Below, piece after piece: positions 8,453 to 17,025 of a stretch of 64,000 nucleotides of DNA; position 1 is the stretch's first letter; every line of letters begins with the position of its first letter. The stretch comes from Allopusillimonas sp048270225. GTDB taxonomy: Bacteria; Pseudomonadota; Gammaproteobacteria; Burkholderiales; Burkholderiaceae_B. The notes under the pieces are model-generated. The model did not search any database. It had not been told where the DNA came from and saw only the letters and a list, made by a program, of their open reading frames with translations. The stretch lies in assembly GCA_048270225.1 (NCBI GenBank), contig JBLWTG010000008.1, positions 144,798 through 208,797 of the forward strand, given 5' to 3'. A program made the translations under genes and the position numbers.

Positions 8453-9364
8453 ATGGACCTTCGTCAATTGACTCAATTCGTTGTCCTGTCTGAAACACTC
8501 AACTTTCACAGGGCGGCAGAACGTCTTCATATGGCCCAGCCGCCGCTTTCCACAGCCATTCGCAAGCTCGAAGATGAGCTGGGCGTCGAACTTTTCGATC
8601 GTCAGCCGCGCAACCTGTCGCTGACACAGGCGGGTCATGCCATGCTCAAGCTCGCCAGGCGCACCCTGCGCAACGTGGAGGAGCTGCACAGATCGGCAAA
8701 GGAACACATCAGCGGAGAACAAGGACAAATCACACTGGGGTTTTCGCATACCGCGAGCAATTCCGTACTGCCAGGCATACTGCGCGGCTTTCATGAGCGA
8801 TTTCCCCAGGTGGAACTCGTGCTTCGTGAATCCACGACACACGAACTGCTCGCCGAACTGGCCGCCCACACCGTGGATCTGGCGCTGTTGAGAACACCCA
8901 TCCTGGATATCTGTGATGTCGAACTGATACAACTCGCCACCGATCACTTTGTACTGGCTGTTCCCGCCGACCATCCTCTGGCAAGGAAAACCAAGGTAAC
9001 GATGGCCGACCTGGACGGCCAGCGTTTCATTGCCTATTCGCGGGAAAAAGTGCCTGCCATGAACGCCATCGCAAGCCTGGCTTTTGCCGAAGCGGGCATC
9101 TCTCCCAACGTCGTACAGCAAATTGTCCAGGTTCCCACCGCCATTGGCCTGGTCGAGAGCGGACTGGGCATCGCACTGGTCCCTTCGGCGACCGAAAAAT
9201 ATATACGCACCTCCGCCAGGCTACTGCCCATCTCCGACCTGCCCGCCGCCTTGCGCATCGGCATTGCGCTGGGCTACGATCCCGCTACCGCGAACGCGCC
9301 CACGCTGCGTTTTGTGGAGAACACCAAAATGCTGTTGAATGCCAAAAAGACGGCCAAGCGCTGA
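8453..9364 (+). CDS. LysR-family transcriptional regulator
   Basis: A 303-residue LysR protein. The N-terminal HTH (MDLRQLTQFVVLSETLNFHRAAERLHMAQPPLSTAIRKLE, quoted from residues 1-40 in outline) is near-canonical. The effector domain starts near residue 92. Only 32 bases separate it from the divergent acyl-CoA dehydrogenase start, so the promoters must overlap coding sequence or each other. It is the likely regulator of the 3270-8420 operon. Its stop lies two bases from the convergent Bug gene. Confidence 0.92.
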   Translation: MDLRQLTQFVVLSETLNFHRAAERLHMAQPPLSTAIRKLEDELGVELFDRQPRNLSLTQAGHAMLKLARRTLRNVEELHRSAKEHISGEQGQITLGFSHTASNSVLPGILRGFHERFPQVELVLRESTTHELLAELAAHTVDLALLRTPILDICDVELIQLATDHFVLAVPADHPLARKTKVTMADLDGQRFIAYSREKVPAMNAIASLAFAEAGISPNVVQQIVQVPTAIGLVESGLGIALVPSATEKYIRTSARLLPISDLPAALRIGIALGYDPATANAPTLRFVENTKMLLNAKKTAKR

Positions 9365-9366
9365 CG

Positions 9367-10356
9367 TCATTCGGGTACAAGCTTGATTTTCCCTGCCACT
9401 TCGCGAAGCCGCGCAATTTCTTTCTCCTGAAACTGCCGCAAATCCGCTGGCCCCGTCGCCGTTGGAATGCCGCCCAACCCGGTTATGTAATCCTGTGCTT
9501 TCTGGCTACGCAGAATGTCCAGCACCGCGCCAGACACCTTGTCCGCAACAGGCCTGGGCGTTTTCGCCGGCAAAAAGCCGCCGACCCACGCCTCAACCTC
9601 GTAGCCGGGCACGCCCGACTCGCCCATGGTGGGAACGTCAGGCAGGTTCTTCAGACGTTCCTTGCCGGTCACCGCCAGAGCGCGCAGACGGCCATCCTTG
9701 ATCAACGGCATGACAGAGCTGATTTCCGCCAGCGAGAAATCCACATCGCCCGACGCCAGACCAACAACGGCCGCAGACGTCCCTTTATAGGGAACGTGCG
9801 TGCTGCTAACCCCTGCCTGAATCTGATATTGCTCTATCGCCAAACGGTAAGTGGCGGTACCGCTGCCATAGTTTGCACGATCGCCATGCTCGCGCAGATA
9901 GTTTGTCAGATCCGAAATGCTGTGCAGAGGCGAATCCTTGCGCACCACAAAAACCATGGGAAAGCGCGCCCCCATGGCAACGGGCGTGAAATCCCGCACC
10001 GGGTCGTAGCCCAGGCTCTTGAACGCCACCAGATTGGTCGTCATGGGAGAGTTGCTGGCCCAGAATATCGTGTAGCCGTCGGGAGGGGATTCCGCAACCA
10101 GACGGGCTGCGATAAAGCTGTTGGCACCCGTTTTGTTTTCCACAACAAAAGGCTGCTTGAAGCGGTCCTGAAGCCCGGCGGCGACAAAGCGCGCAATGGT
10201 ATCGGCCCCGCTTCCCGGAGGCAGGGAAACAATAATCCTGACCTGTTTTTCCGGCCAGGCGTCTGCCGTGCTTGCCTTCGCCACACCTGAGAATCCGGCC
10301 AATGCCGCAATCAGCAGCACTGGAGCCGCAGCCAGGAACTTTATTTTTTTATACAT
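9367..10356 (-). CDS. Bug-family (TctC-like) periplasmic solute-binding protein
   Basis: A 329-residue tripartite tricarboxylate receptor-type protein. The signal peptide occupies about residues 1-28 (KFLAAAPVLLIAALAGFSG core). The mature part has WPEKQVRIIVSLPPGSGADTIAR, VVENKTGANS and HVPYKGTSAAVVGLASGDVD, the usual Bug pocket and hinge motifs. It would bind a small carboxylate in the periplasm. The ATG at 10356 gives the signal peptide its normal length. It is the last gene of the operon starting at 14714. No TctA/TctB membrane genes accompany it. Confidence 0.92.
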   Translation of the reverse strand: MYKKIKFLAAAPVLLIAALAGFSGVAKASTADAWPEKQVRIIVSLPPGSGADTIARFVAAGLQDRFKQPFVVENKTGANSFIAARLVAESPPDGYTIFWASNSPMTTNLVAFKSLGYDPVRDFTPVAMGARFPMVFVVRKDSPLHSISDLTNYLREHGDRANYGSGTATYRLAIEQYQIQAGVSSTHVPYKGTSAAVVGLASGDVDFSLAEISSVMPLIKDGRLRALAVTGKERLKNLPDVPTMGESGVPGYEVEAWVGGFLPAKTPRPVADKVSGAVLDILRSQKAQDYITGLGGIPTATGPADLRQFQEKEIARLREVAGKIKLVPE

Positions 10357-10379
10357 GTGAATGTCTCCGACGTAGATAG

Positions 10380-11180
10380 TCAATCCGCAACCGCTTTCAT
10401 ACTTCCCGTACTGAATTCTTCCATCAGCCTCTCGTGCTCTGATGTGTGATGTGCCAATGCCTGGAATGCCGCAGACATCTCCAATACGGTTTCCAGACGC
10501 GTATGTTCGCCTTCACGCATCAGTCTTTTGGTGAGACGCAGCGCATGCCCGGGATGCGCTGCAATTTCCCGTGCCAGCGCCAGTGCAGTCGAAAGCAATT
10601 GCTCGGGCGGCACGACCTGCGATACCAATTTATCTTCCCTTGCCTGATCAGCATCAATAGCCCGGCCAGTGAATGCCAACTCAGCGGCTCTTGCCTGCCC
10701 GACCAGCCGTGGCAGCAGCCAGGCACCGCCATCGCCAGGGATCAGCCCAAGCTTGACGAAGCTGCAGGCGAATTTCGCATTGGTGCTGGCAATACGCATG
10801 TCGCACATGCAGGCCAGATCCATACCCGCGCCTATCGCATAGCCGTTGACAGCCGCGATAGTGGGAACCTCCAGGTCGTAGAGCGTACGCGCCAGCTTCT
10901 GTATGCCATCCCGATAGGCGTAACGCGAAAGCGAAGGCTCTCCCAGCCCGCTGCCCAGCGTCTCTCTCAGCGTCTTGACATTCCCCCCTGAGGAAAACCC
11001 CTTGCCGACGCCTGTGAGAATAACGGCTCGCACGTCCTTATCGTCACTGGCCTGGGCGCAGGCGGCAAGCAAGGACTGAATGGCATCCTCGTCAGAAAGC
11101 GCGTTATGGGTCGACGGCCTATTCATCGTCCAGACCACAACATGCCCTTCTCTTGCCACCTCAAGAAACGGAGCCGTCAT
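10380..11180 (-). CDS. enoyl-CoA hydratase/isomerase family protein, both catalytic Glu replaced
   Basis: A 266-residue crotonase-fold protein. The oxyanion-hole segments GFSSGGNVK (about 61-69) and GYAIGAGMDLA (113-123) are present. Relative to rat mitochondrial enoyl-CoA hydratase, Glu144 corresponds to Asp121 and Glu164 to Phe141. An Asp lies in PGDGG (Asp150). It is thus unlikely to be a standard hydratase and could be an isomerase, hydrolase or decarboxylase of the superfamily. Its ATG (11180-11178) overlaps the stop of the preceding Bug gene by one base (TAATG), so translation is coupled. Confidence 0.86.
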   Translation of the reverse strand: MTAPFLEVAREGHVVVWTMNRPSTHNALSDEDAIQSLLAACAQASDDKDVRAVILTGVGKGFSSGGNVKTLRETLGSGLGEPSLSRYAYRDGIQKLARTLYDLEVPTIAAVNGYAIGAGMDLACMCDMRIASTNAKFACSFVKLGLIPGDGGAWLLPRLVGQARAAELAFTGRAIDADQAREDKLVSQVVPPEQLLSTALALAREIAAHPGHALRLTKRLMREGEHTRLETVLEMSAAFQALAHHTSEHERLMEEFSTGSMKAVAD

Positions 11181-12178
11181 TACATCTTCTCCACACCACT
11201 GGCCCGTGCAATACCCTCCCAACGCGTCATCTCTGAGCGCACGAATGCAGCAAACTCATCCGGATGGGAAACGTGCAGCTCAATGGCCTGCTTGCCGAAC
11301 ATCTCTTTGATTTCAGGCTCGCCAACGATCTGATTGACCTCGTCGTTCACGCGCTTGACGATCTCATCCGGCGTGCCAGCAGGAACAAAAATCCCATGCC
11401 AGGTAGAGGCCTGAAAATCAGGAACTACGGTCTCGCCCACTGTAGGCAGATCCGGCAGCACCGCGGCGCGCTTACTGCTGGTCACGGCAATCGCGCGCAC
11501 ACGTTTGTCCCGAATGGCCGGCAGCGCGCTGCTCAGGGCATCCATCATGAAATTAGTATGCCCGCCCATCAGGTCAACCATTGCAGGCGCCGTACCCTTA
11601 TAGGGCACATGCATTGCCGTCGTCCCGGTTTGCTGCAGCAGCAGTTCGACGGCCAGGTGGGTGATGTTGCCCACGCCGCCAGACCCGTAGCTGACTTTCC
11701 CGGGGTTATCTTTCAGATATTGCACGAACTCCTGAATGCTCGTGACGCTCTCGGGCACTGCCGGCCCAACCAGGATCACGATAGGAATGGATGCCGGCAT
11801 GGCAACCGCTGTCAAATCCTTGGTCGGGTCATAAGACAGTTTTTTATACAATGCCGGGGCAATCGTGATGCCCGATGAATGATATAGCGCGGTATAACCA
11901 TCTGCTGTCGCCCTGGCGACGAACTCGCTCGCTATATTTCCACCGGCGCCCACCTTGTTCTCCACAATCACCGGCTGGCCCAGCCGCTGACCCAGCCGCA
12001 AGGAAATCTCGCGTGCCGCGACGTCCGTCGGACCGCCCGCCGAATAGGGCAAAATCATCTTGACGGGCCTGGCCGGCCAGTCCGCCGTTTTTGCATGGAC
12101 AACCGGAAGCACCGACAATCCAGCGGCTCCGACAGCGCCAGCCATGGCGGTCAAAAGTAAGCGGCGTTTCTCGTTCAT
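11180..12178 (-). CDS. Bug-family (TctC-like) periplasmic solute-binding protein
   Basis: A 332-residue Bug receptor. It starts MNEKRRLLLTAMAGAVGAAGL with an arginine-containing signal peptide and a probable cleavage after VVHA. It continues WPARPVKMILPYSAGGPTDVAAR, VVENKVGAGGN and HVPYKGTAPAMVDLMGG. The ATG at 12178 follows TCAGGAGAC. A second Bug protein in the same operon (9367-10356) suggests either two ligands or one receptor serving signalling. It sits between acyl-CoA dehydrogenase and the crotonase gene. Confidence 0.92.
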   Translation of the reverse strand: MNEKRRLLLTAMAGAVGAAGLSVLPVVHAKTADWPARPVKMILPYSAGGPTDVAAREISLRLGQRLGQPVIVENKVGAGGNIASEFVARATADGYTALYHSSGITIAPALYKKLSYDPTKDLTAVAMPASIPIVILVGPAVPESVTSIQEFVQYLKDNPGKVSYGSGGVGNITHLAVELLLQQTGTTAMHVPYKGTAPAMVDLMGGHTNFMMDALSSALPAIRDKRVRAIAVTSSKRAAVLPDLPTVGETVVPDFQASTWHGIFVPAGTPDEIVKRVNDEVNQIVGEPEIKEMFGKQAIELHVSHPDEFAAFVRSEMTRWEGIARASGVEKM

Positions 12179-12294
12179 AATTTGTCTCCTGATTCTTGTC
12201 GTTAATTCTTGATCTAGATAATTGATGCTTGGCGCTATAAAGCATCCCGACACCACTTGTATGGCTCGAGATGATGCCACCCCAAGCGGCGGCA

Positions 12295-13461
12295 TCAATA
12301 TGACTTGGGAAGCCCCAATACTCTTTCGGCAACAAAATTCAGTATCATCTGCGGACTCACCGGCGCAATGCGCGGTATCAATGCTTCCCGCAAATACCTT
12401 TCAACGTGATATTCCTTGGCATAGCCATAACCGCCATGCACCATGACGGCCGTCGTACAGGCCTTGAATCCTGCTTCCGCAGCGAGATACTTGGCGGCAT
12501 TGGCCTCGGCGCCGCAGTTTTCTCCCTGATCAAACTTGGCGGCTGCGTGCATGGTCATCAGGCTTGCGGCCTCCAGCTCCATCCAGCTCTCGGCCAGCGG
12601 ATGCTGCACACCCTGGTTCTGGCCGATTGGTCGATCGAACACCACGCGTTCCTGCGCATAGCGGGACGCTCGCTCAATCGCGCAACGTCCAAGGCCCACC
12701 GCCTCGCTTGCAACCAGAATGCGTTCCGCGTTCATGCCATGCAATATGTAATGAAAGCCCTTGCCTTCCTCGCCGATCAGGTCCTCCTCGGGAATCGGCA
12801 GGCCATCTATGAAGAGCTGATTGGTGTCGACTGCTTTACGGCCCATCTTGTCGATCTCGTGAACCTCGATATGGCTTCGATCAAAATCGGTGTAGAACAG
12901 ACTGAGCCCGTCGGTTTTTTTCTTCACGTCCTTCAGATCGGTCGTCCGCGCGAGCAGCAGTATTTTCTCCGCGATACCTGCCGTGGAGATGAAAGTCTTG
13001 CTGCCATGCACAATATATCGGTTTCCCTGACGGACGGCGCGCGACTTGAGCTGAGTGGTGTTCAGCCCGGTATTGGGCTCGGTCACCGCAAAACAGGTCC
13101 GCTCTTCGCCGCGGATCAAAGGCGGAAGCATGCGTTGCTTCTGGGCCTCCGTACCGAACAGCACAACCGGATTGAGTCCGAATATGTTCATGTGCAAAGC
13201 GGAGGCGCCGCTCATCCCTGCGCCAGACTCGCTGACGCTCTGCATCATGACGGCCGCTTCGGCAATCCCCAGGCCAGACCCACCGTAGGCTTCAGGAATG
13301 CATATCCCCAGCCAGCCAGCTTCGGCCATGGCCTGGTGGAAATCCTCAGGAAAGCCCCCTTTCTGGTCCTTCTGTAACCAATAGTCCGCATCGAAGGCCT
13401 CGCAGACCTTCAATATGGCATCGCGGATCTCGCGATGTTCGACGGATAGCGTTGAATTCAT
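12295..13461 (-). CDS. acyl-CoA dehydrogenase
   Basis: A 388-residue acyl-CoA dehydrogenase of normal length with all three domains. FAVTEPNTGLNTTQLKSRAVR and STAGIAE lie in the FAD-binding middle domain, RASRYAQERVVFDRPIGQNQGVQHPLAES in the C-terminal domain. GGYGYAKEYHVERYLREA is close to the C-terminus. It would form the 2-enoyl-CoA for the crotonase-like enzyme encoded downstream at 10380. It starts 38 bases after the CoA-transferase stop, so it is in the same operon. Confidence 0.92.
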   Translation of the reverse strand: MNSTLSVEHREIRDAILKVCEAFDADYWLQKDQKGGFPEDFHQAMAEAGWLGICIPEAYGGSGLGIAEAAVMMQSVSESGAGMSGASALHMNIFGLNPVVLFGTEAQKQRMLPPLIRGEERTCFAVTEPNTGLNTTQLKSRAVRQGNRYIVHGSKTFISTAGIAEKILLLARTTDLKDVKKKTDGLSLFYTDFDRSHIEVHEIDKMGRKAVDTNQLFIDGLPIPEEDLIGEEGKGFHYILHGMNAERILVASEAVGLGRCAIERASRYAQERVVFDRPIGQNQGVQHPLAESWMELEAASLMTMHAAAKFDQGENCGAEANAAKYLAAEAGFKACTTAVMVHGGYGYAKEYHVERYLREALIPRIAPVSPQMILNFVAERVLGLPKSY

Positions 13462-13499
13462 AGTATTGCGTTGCCTCAAGATACTTCTGTTCTGCGATG

Positions 13500-14714
13500 T
13501 CAGGCTGTATGCACAGCACCTAGGCTGCGCAAAGCATCAATGTCTTCCAGGCTATAGCCAGCCTCGATCAGTACAGCCTCGCTGTGCTCTCCCAGCCTTG
13601 GCGCAAAGCATTGCTGCGCAGGCTGGCTTTTTGACCATCGAGCCGGCGTGCGCATGGCACGGATGCCGCCCTCGGTGGGATGCTGCTGTGCCTGGAAAAA
13701 GCCCGATTCATTCAGATGCGGATCCTGCAGCAGGCTGTCTATCGTATGCATGGGAAGCGTTGGGATATCTGCTTCAATGAGCGCCTGGGTCCATTCCGCC
13801 GTCGTGCGTGTCGCCATCGCCTCGGCAACCATGGCGTACAGAATATGGATGTGTTCGGTGCGCTTGCCCAAGGTCGAAAAACGGACATCGTTCCTCAGGA
13901 TATCGGCTTGACCGATAAGCTCAAAGAAGGATTGCCATTGACGATCGGTATAGAACATCGCGCAGATATGGCCATCGAGCGTCTTGTAGGGCCGCCGATT
14001 TACATCGAGCACGCGCGCATAGCCGCTGGGCCCGATGGGCGGGTCAAAGGTCTGGCCCCCCATGTGATCCCCCAGCGTCAGCTGGGCCATCGTCTCGAAC
14101 ATCGGGACCTCCACCTCCTGCCCTTCTCCTGTCCGCTGACGGTGAAACAAGGCCGAAACCACCGCATTGACCGCCGCCAGTCCAACAATCCTGTCTGCCA
14201 GCGCGCTGGGTGCATAACGCGGCGTATCGCCTCCCGCCAATACCGACAACGCGGGAATGCCGACCGCTCCCTGAATAAGATCATCGTAGGCGGGACGGGC
14301 GGCATAAGGCCCTGTCTGTGCGAAGCCATAGAGCCCTGCATAGATGATGTCGGGCTTGACTGCCACCACCTCTTCATATGACAGGCCAAGCCGCTTCATG
14401 GCCTGGGGCCGCAAGTTATAGACCAGCACATCCGCCGTGGCGGCAAGCCGCAGAAAGGCCTCACGGCCTTCGGGCACCTTCAGATTGAGAACGATACTGC
14501 GCTTGTTTCGATTACAGTGCAGAAATACCGGCCCCATCCCTGCATGTCGCATGGGGCCGATATTGCGGGTGCTATCCCCGTCCGGCGACTCCACTTTAAT
14601 GACATCCGCTCCCATGTCGCCCAGAACCTGGGTGGCAAAAGGCCCCATCAGAACCGATGTCAGATCAAGAATGCGTACGCCGGCCAGCGGGCCGTTTGCA
14701 GGGGAAGTAGCCAA
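13500..14714 (-). CDS. CaiB/BaiF family class III CoA-transferase
   Basis: A 404-residue class III CoA-transferase. The N-terminal GVRILDLTSVLMGPFATQVLGDMGADVIKVE and the nucleophile region APSALADRIVG with Asp174 match the formyl-CoA transferase family. It lacks the HDxNY racemase motif, so acid activation by CoA transfer is favoured. The start is TTG (14714-14712); no in-frame ATG fits the family N-terminus and the ribosome site is weak, so translation may be modest. As first gene it would activate the substrate of the leftward operon ending at 9367. Confidence 0.86.
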   Translation of the reverse strand: MATSPANGPLAGVRILDLTSVLMGPFATQVLGDMGADVIKVESPDGDSTRNIGPMRHAGMGPVFLHCNRNKRSIVLNLKVPEGREAFLRLAATADVLVYNLRPQAMKRLGLSYEEVVAVKPDIIYAGLYGFAQTGPYAARPAYDDLIQGAVGIPALSVLAGGDTPRYAPSALADRIVGLAAVNAVVSALFHRQRTGEGQEVEVPMFETMAQLTLGDHMGGQTFDPPIGPSGYARVLDVNRRPYKTLDGHICAMFYTDRQWQSFFELIGQADILRNDVRFSTLGKRTEHIHILYAMVAEAMATRTTAEWTQALIEADIPTLPMHTIDSLLQDPHLNESGFFQAQQHPTEGGIRAMRTPARWSKSQPAQQCFAPRLGEHSEAVLIEAGYSLEDIDALRSLGAVHTA

Positions 14715-14832
14715 GGTCGTTTCACAAAAAGGTTAAGTGAATGGATGATAGGCATTCGCTTCTTCGTTGTGAAATACCGATGATGGATCGTTCGATACAT
14801 GGCAGAGATTGCTGATGTGGGTCGTGCCTGGC

Positions 14833-14865
14833 GCCTGGCGTCTGGCAGAACCGGTTACGCCAGGC
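14833..14865. terminator. stem-loop between TonB receptor stop and CoA-transferase start
   Basis: Perfect 9-base arms GCCTGGCGT (14833-14841) and ACGCCAGGC (14857-14865) enclose a 15-base loop. It begins about 63 bases after the TonB-receptor stop. There is no run of T on the minus-strand side, so an intrinsic terminator is possible, not certain. The rest of 14715-14927 holds the start region of the CoA-transferase gene and no coding sequence I can support. Confidence 0.45.
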
Positions 14866-14927
14866 CGTGTTTGACTGTTGTTACATCCGGGCGCACCGCC
14901 TGGGCACGCGCAGCCTGAGTTTCTGAA

Positions 14928-16988
14928 TCACCACTTGATCTGCACGCCGCCGTAGACAGACCGCCCAGTGCCCGGGTTGAATAGCGCAGATTCGGCGTTG
15001 GCGGTACCGGCGATGGCAACATTCGCGATATAACGCCTGTCGAGCAAGTTGCGTCCCTCGATATAGAAGGAAACACCCCTGCTCAACTGGCTATGGCCAA
15101 TTTTGAAATTCAGGAGTGCATAGGGATCCACCGTAACCTGATTTTCGTTATCCGCAAAATAGGATTTAGGCATCCATTCAACATTAGGTCCCGCATAGAA
15201 TCCGCTGGGATGCTTGTAGAGGATCTCTGCACGCACATAGTGTTGAGGCACGCCGGGCAGACGATTGTTGCCATAGCGCGCATCATGGTCGAAGAAAAAA
15301 TCATTGTAGGTATAGGCGGCATTGAACCAGACCCTGTCGCCCTTATCGAAGACCGACTTGAGCACCGCAATGCCGAACCCAGCCTCAATTCCCTGATGAA
15401 CCGTGCGGTCGGCATTGACCACCGTGCAGGGGCTCCACGGCGCCGTGGTCAGGCACTGCAGTTCATTCTTGATCTCCGCGCGATAGGCCGCCAGATCCCA
15501 AGTAACGTCAGGGCGCTTACCGCGCGTGCCGATCTCGTAGGTGGTTGCGGTCTGGGCGTCAATGGACGAACTGGCCGGCGCCGCAAACGAGTTCGCATCA
15601 AAGGTCGGCACCTCGGCGCTGCGCGAGACGTTTGCAAATACCTGCCAACCTGGGTCTACATTCCACAATACACCGACCTTTGGGCTGAAGTTATCGAAGC
15701 TGCGGCTGCCCGACTGGTCCCCATCGGACAGAAAACGATCCTCCCGGTCACGGACCGAATGCTGAAACTGCATGCCGGCGATAAGCGCTACATCCGGTCG
15801 GACATACAAAGAGTTTTCTGCGTATAGGGAAAGATTTCTGGACCGATCTATGTTCGATGCCGCCAGCGGCCCCTTTACCGCACCGGTCTCGTTAACGTAC
15901 TGCTTGTTGTCGATCGAACCATTGTGCAGATTGATGCCGGCAATGAGCCGGTTACGCAGATTGCCCAGTTTCCGATCATCGGTTGCACGCACAAATCCGC
16001 CATAATCCCGCACGCGATAGTCCAGCCATTGATAGATGGGATGCATGACGTGGCGATGTACCCCGAATACGCCAAAATCTACCGTTGTATCGTCAAAGCG
16101 CAGTGTAGTTTTGTTGGCGATCCGGACCGAATCAATATTGCGCTGCTGATCCAGCCGCTCGAACTCCGGATCTGCCGTCCGCGGCGAGTTCAGCGCAGCG
16201 TCCTTGGTCACTTCGCCGGGCAGACGCTGGCGTATGGAATTCACATTCAGGTAAAAACGCGTCTCCACATCCGGTGAAAACTGATAGCCGACATTGGCGC
16301 TCAGACGTTCCTGATGGCCGTCGCTGTGATCACGATACCCATCGAAGCGCTGCGCAGACCCGGTAATGAAGTAATCGTAAGGCCCCCTGGATCCGCCCGT
16401 GCTTGCCTGCGCCCTCAGATACCCGAAGCTGCCCGCATCCACGCGTCCTTCAAACGGCTCGGCATCGCGGCCCGTCGGCGTCACGTAATTGATGGCGCCG
16501 CCCAGTGAATTGCCTCCGTAGCGCAAAGCATTCGCCCCTTTATATACCTCGACGTAACGGTAGGCGGTCGGGTCGATTTCGAAGTTGTCGACCAGGCCAT
16601 CCGACGTGTTGAGGGGAATGCCATCCATATACATGTTCAGGCCCCGGTTGCCATAATTTCGAGACAACCCCGATCCGCGTATCGAGATACGCGCGTCATC
16701 ACCGAACCTGGGTTGCGCGAAAACACCTGGCACCCAGTCCAGAACATCCTTGACGGTTTGCGCCGGTCCGTTCTTGAAAGCCGTATCCGGAACAACCTCT
16801 ACAGCGCCAGGTATACGCTGGATGTTGCTTGTCGCCTGAGCAGTGTCCGGCACCGTCAATGAGCCCTCTTCAAGACTGTCAGATGCCCTGACCGTAATGG
16901 CAGGCAGCGTGGTTTGGGCATGTGCTGCCCTTGGCGCAGGCGTGGCCAAGCATAGCAGCGCCGCACATAATGCAAACGGGTTCTTCAT
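14928..16988 (-). CDS. TonB-dependent outer-membrane receptor, FecA-like
   Basis: A 686-residue receptor. The signal peptide covers residues 1-24 (cleavage after AHA), followed by a possible TonB box LPAITV. The plug domain has DVLDWVPGVFAQPRF, RISIRGSGLSRN, MYMDGIPLN and VEVYKGANALRYGGNSLGGAINY. The rest is the 22-stranded barrel, ending in the aromatic residue Trp (VQIKW) as required for barrel assembly. The plug resembles FecA/YncD-type ferric-chelate receptors; the ligand is unknown. ATG at 16988 follows GGAGAGGA. It is downstream of the PepSY and DUF2946 genes. Confidence 0.92.
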   Translation of the reverse strand: MKNPFALCAALLCLATPAPRAAHAQTTLPAITVRASDSLEEGSLTVPDTAQATSNIQRIPGAVEVVPDTAFKNGPAQTVKDVLDWVPGVFAQPRFGDDARISIRGSGLSRNYGNRGLNMYMDGIPLNTSDGLVDNFEIDPTAYRYVEVYKGANALRYGGNSLGGAINYVTPTGRDAEPFEGRVDAGSFGYLRAQASTGGSRGPYDYFITGSAQRFDGYRDHSDGHQERLSANVGYQFSPDVETRFYLNVNSIRQRLPGEVTKDAALNSPRTADPEFERLDQQRNIDSVRIANKTTLRFDDTTVDFGVFGVHRHVMHPIYQWLDYRVRDYGGFVRATDDRKLGNLRNRLIAGINLHNGSIDNKQYVNETGAVKGPLAASNIDRSRNLSLYAENSLYVRPDVALIAGMQFQHSVRDREDRFLSDGDQSGSRSFDNFSPKVGVLWNVDPGWQVFANVSRSAEVPTFDANSFAAPASSSIDAQTATTYEIGTRGKRPDVTWDLAAYRAEIKNELQCLTTAPWSPCTVVNADRTVHQGIEAGFGIAVLKSVFDKGDRVWFNAAYTYNDFFFDHDARYGNNRLPGVPQHYVRAEILYKHPSGFYAGPNVEWMPKSYFADNENQVTVDPYALLNFKIGHSQLSRGVSFYIEGRNLLDRRYIANVAIAGTANAESALFNPGTGRSVYGGVQIKW

Positions 16989-17025
16989 CAAATCCTCTCC
17001 AGATTGATTGTCTATTTTTGAATTT

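Noticed and set aside
8421..8498. upstream ATG start for the acyl-CoA dehydrogenase at 7251
   Set aside because: It would overlap the divergent LysR coding start and lacks family similarity; GTG at 8420 has a ribosome site.
12406..13377. 323-codon open frame opposite the acyl-CoA dehydrogenase gene
   Set aside because: Mirror of a well-supported dehydrogenase; no family motifs.
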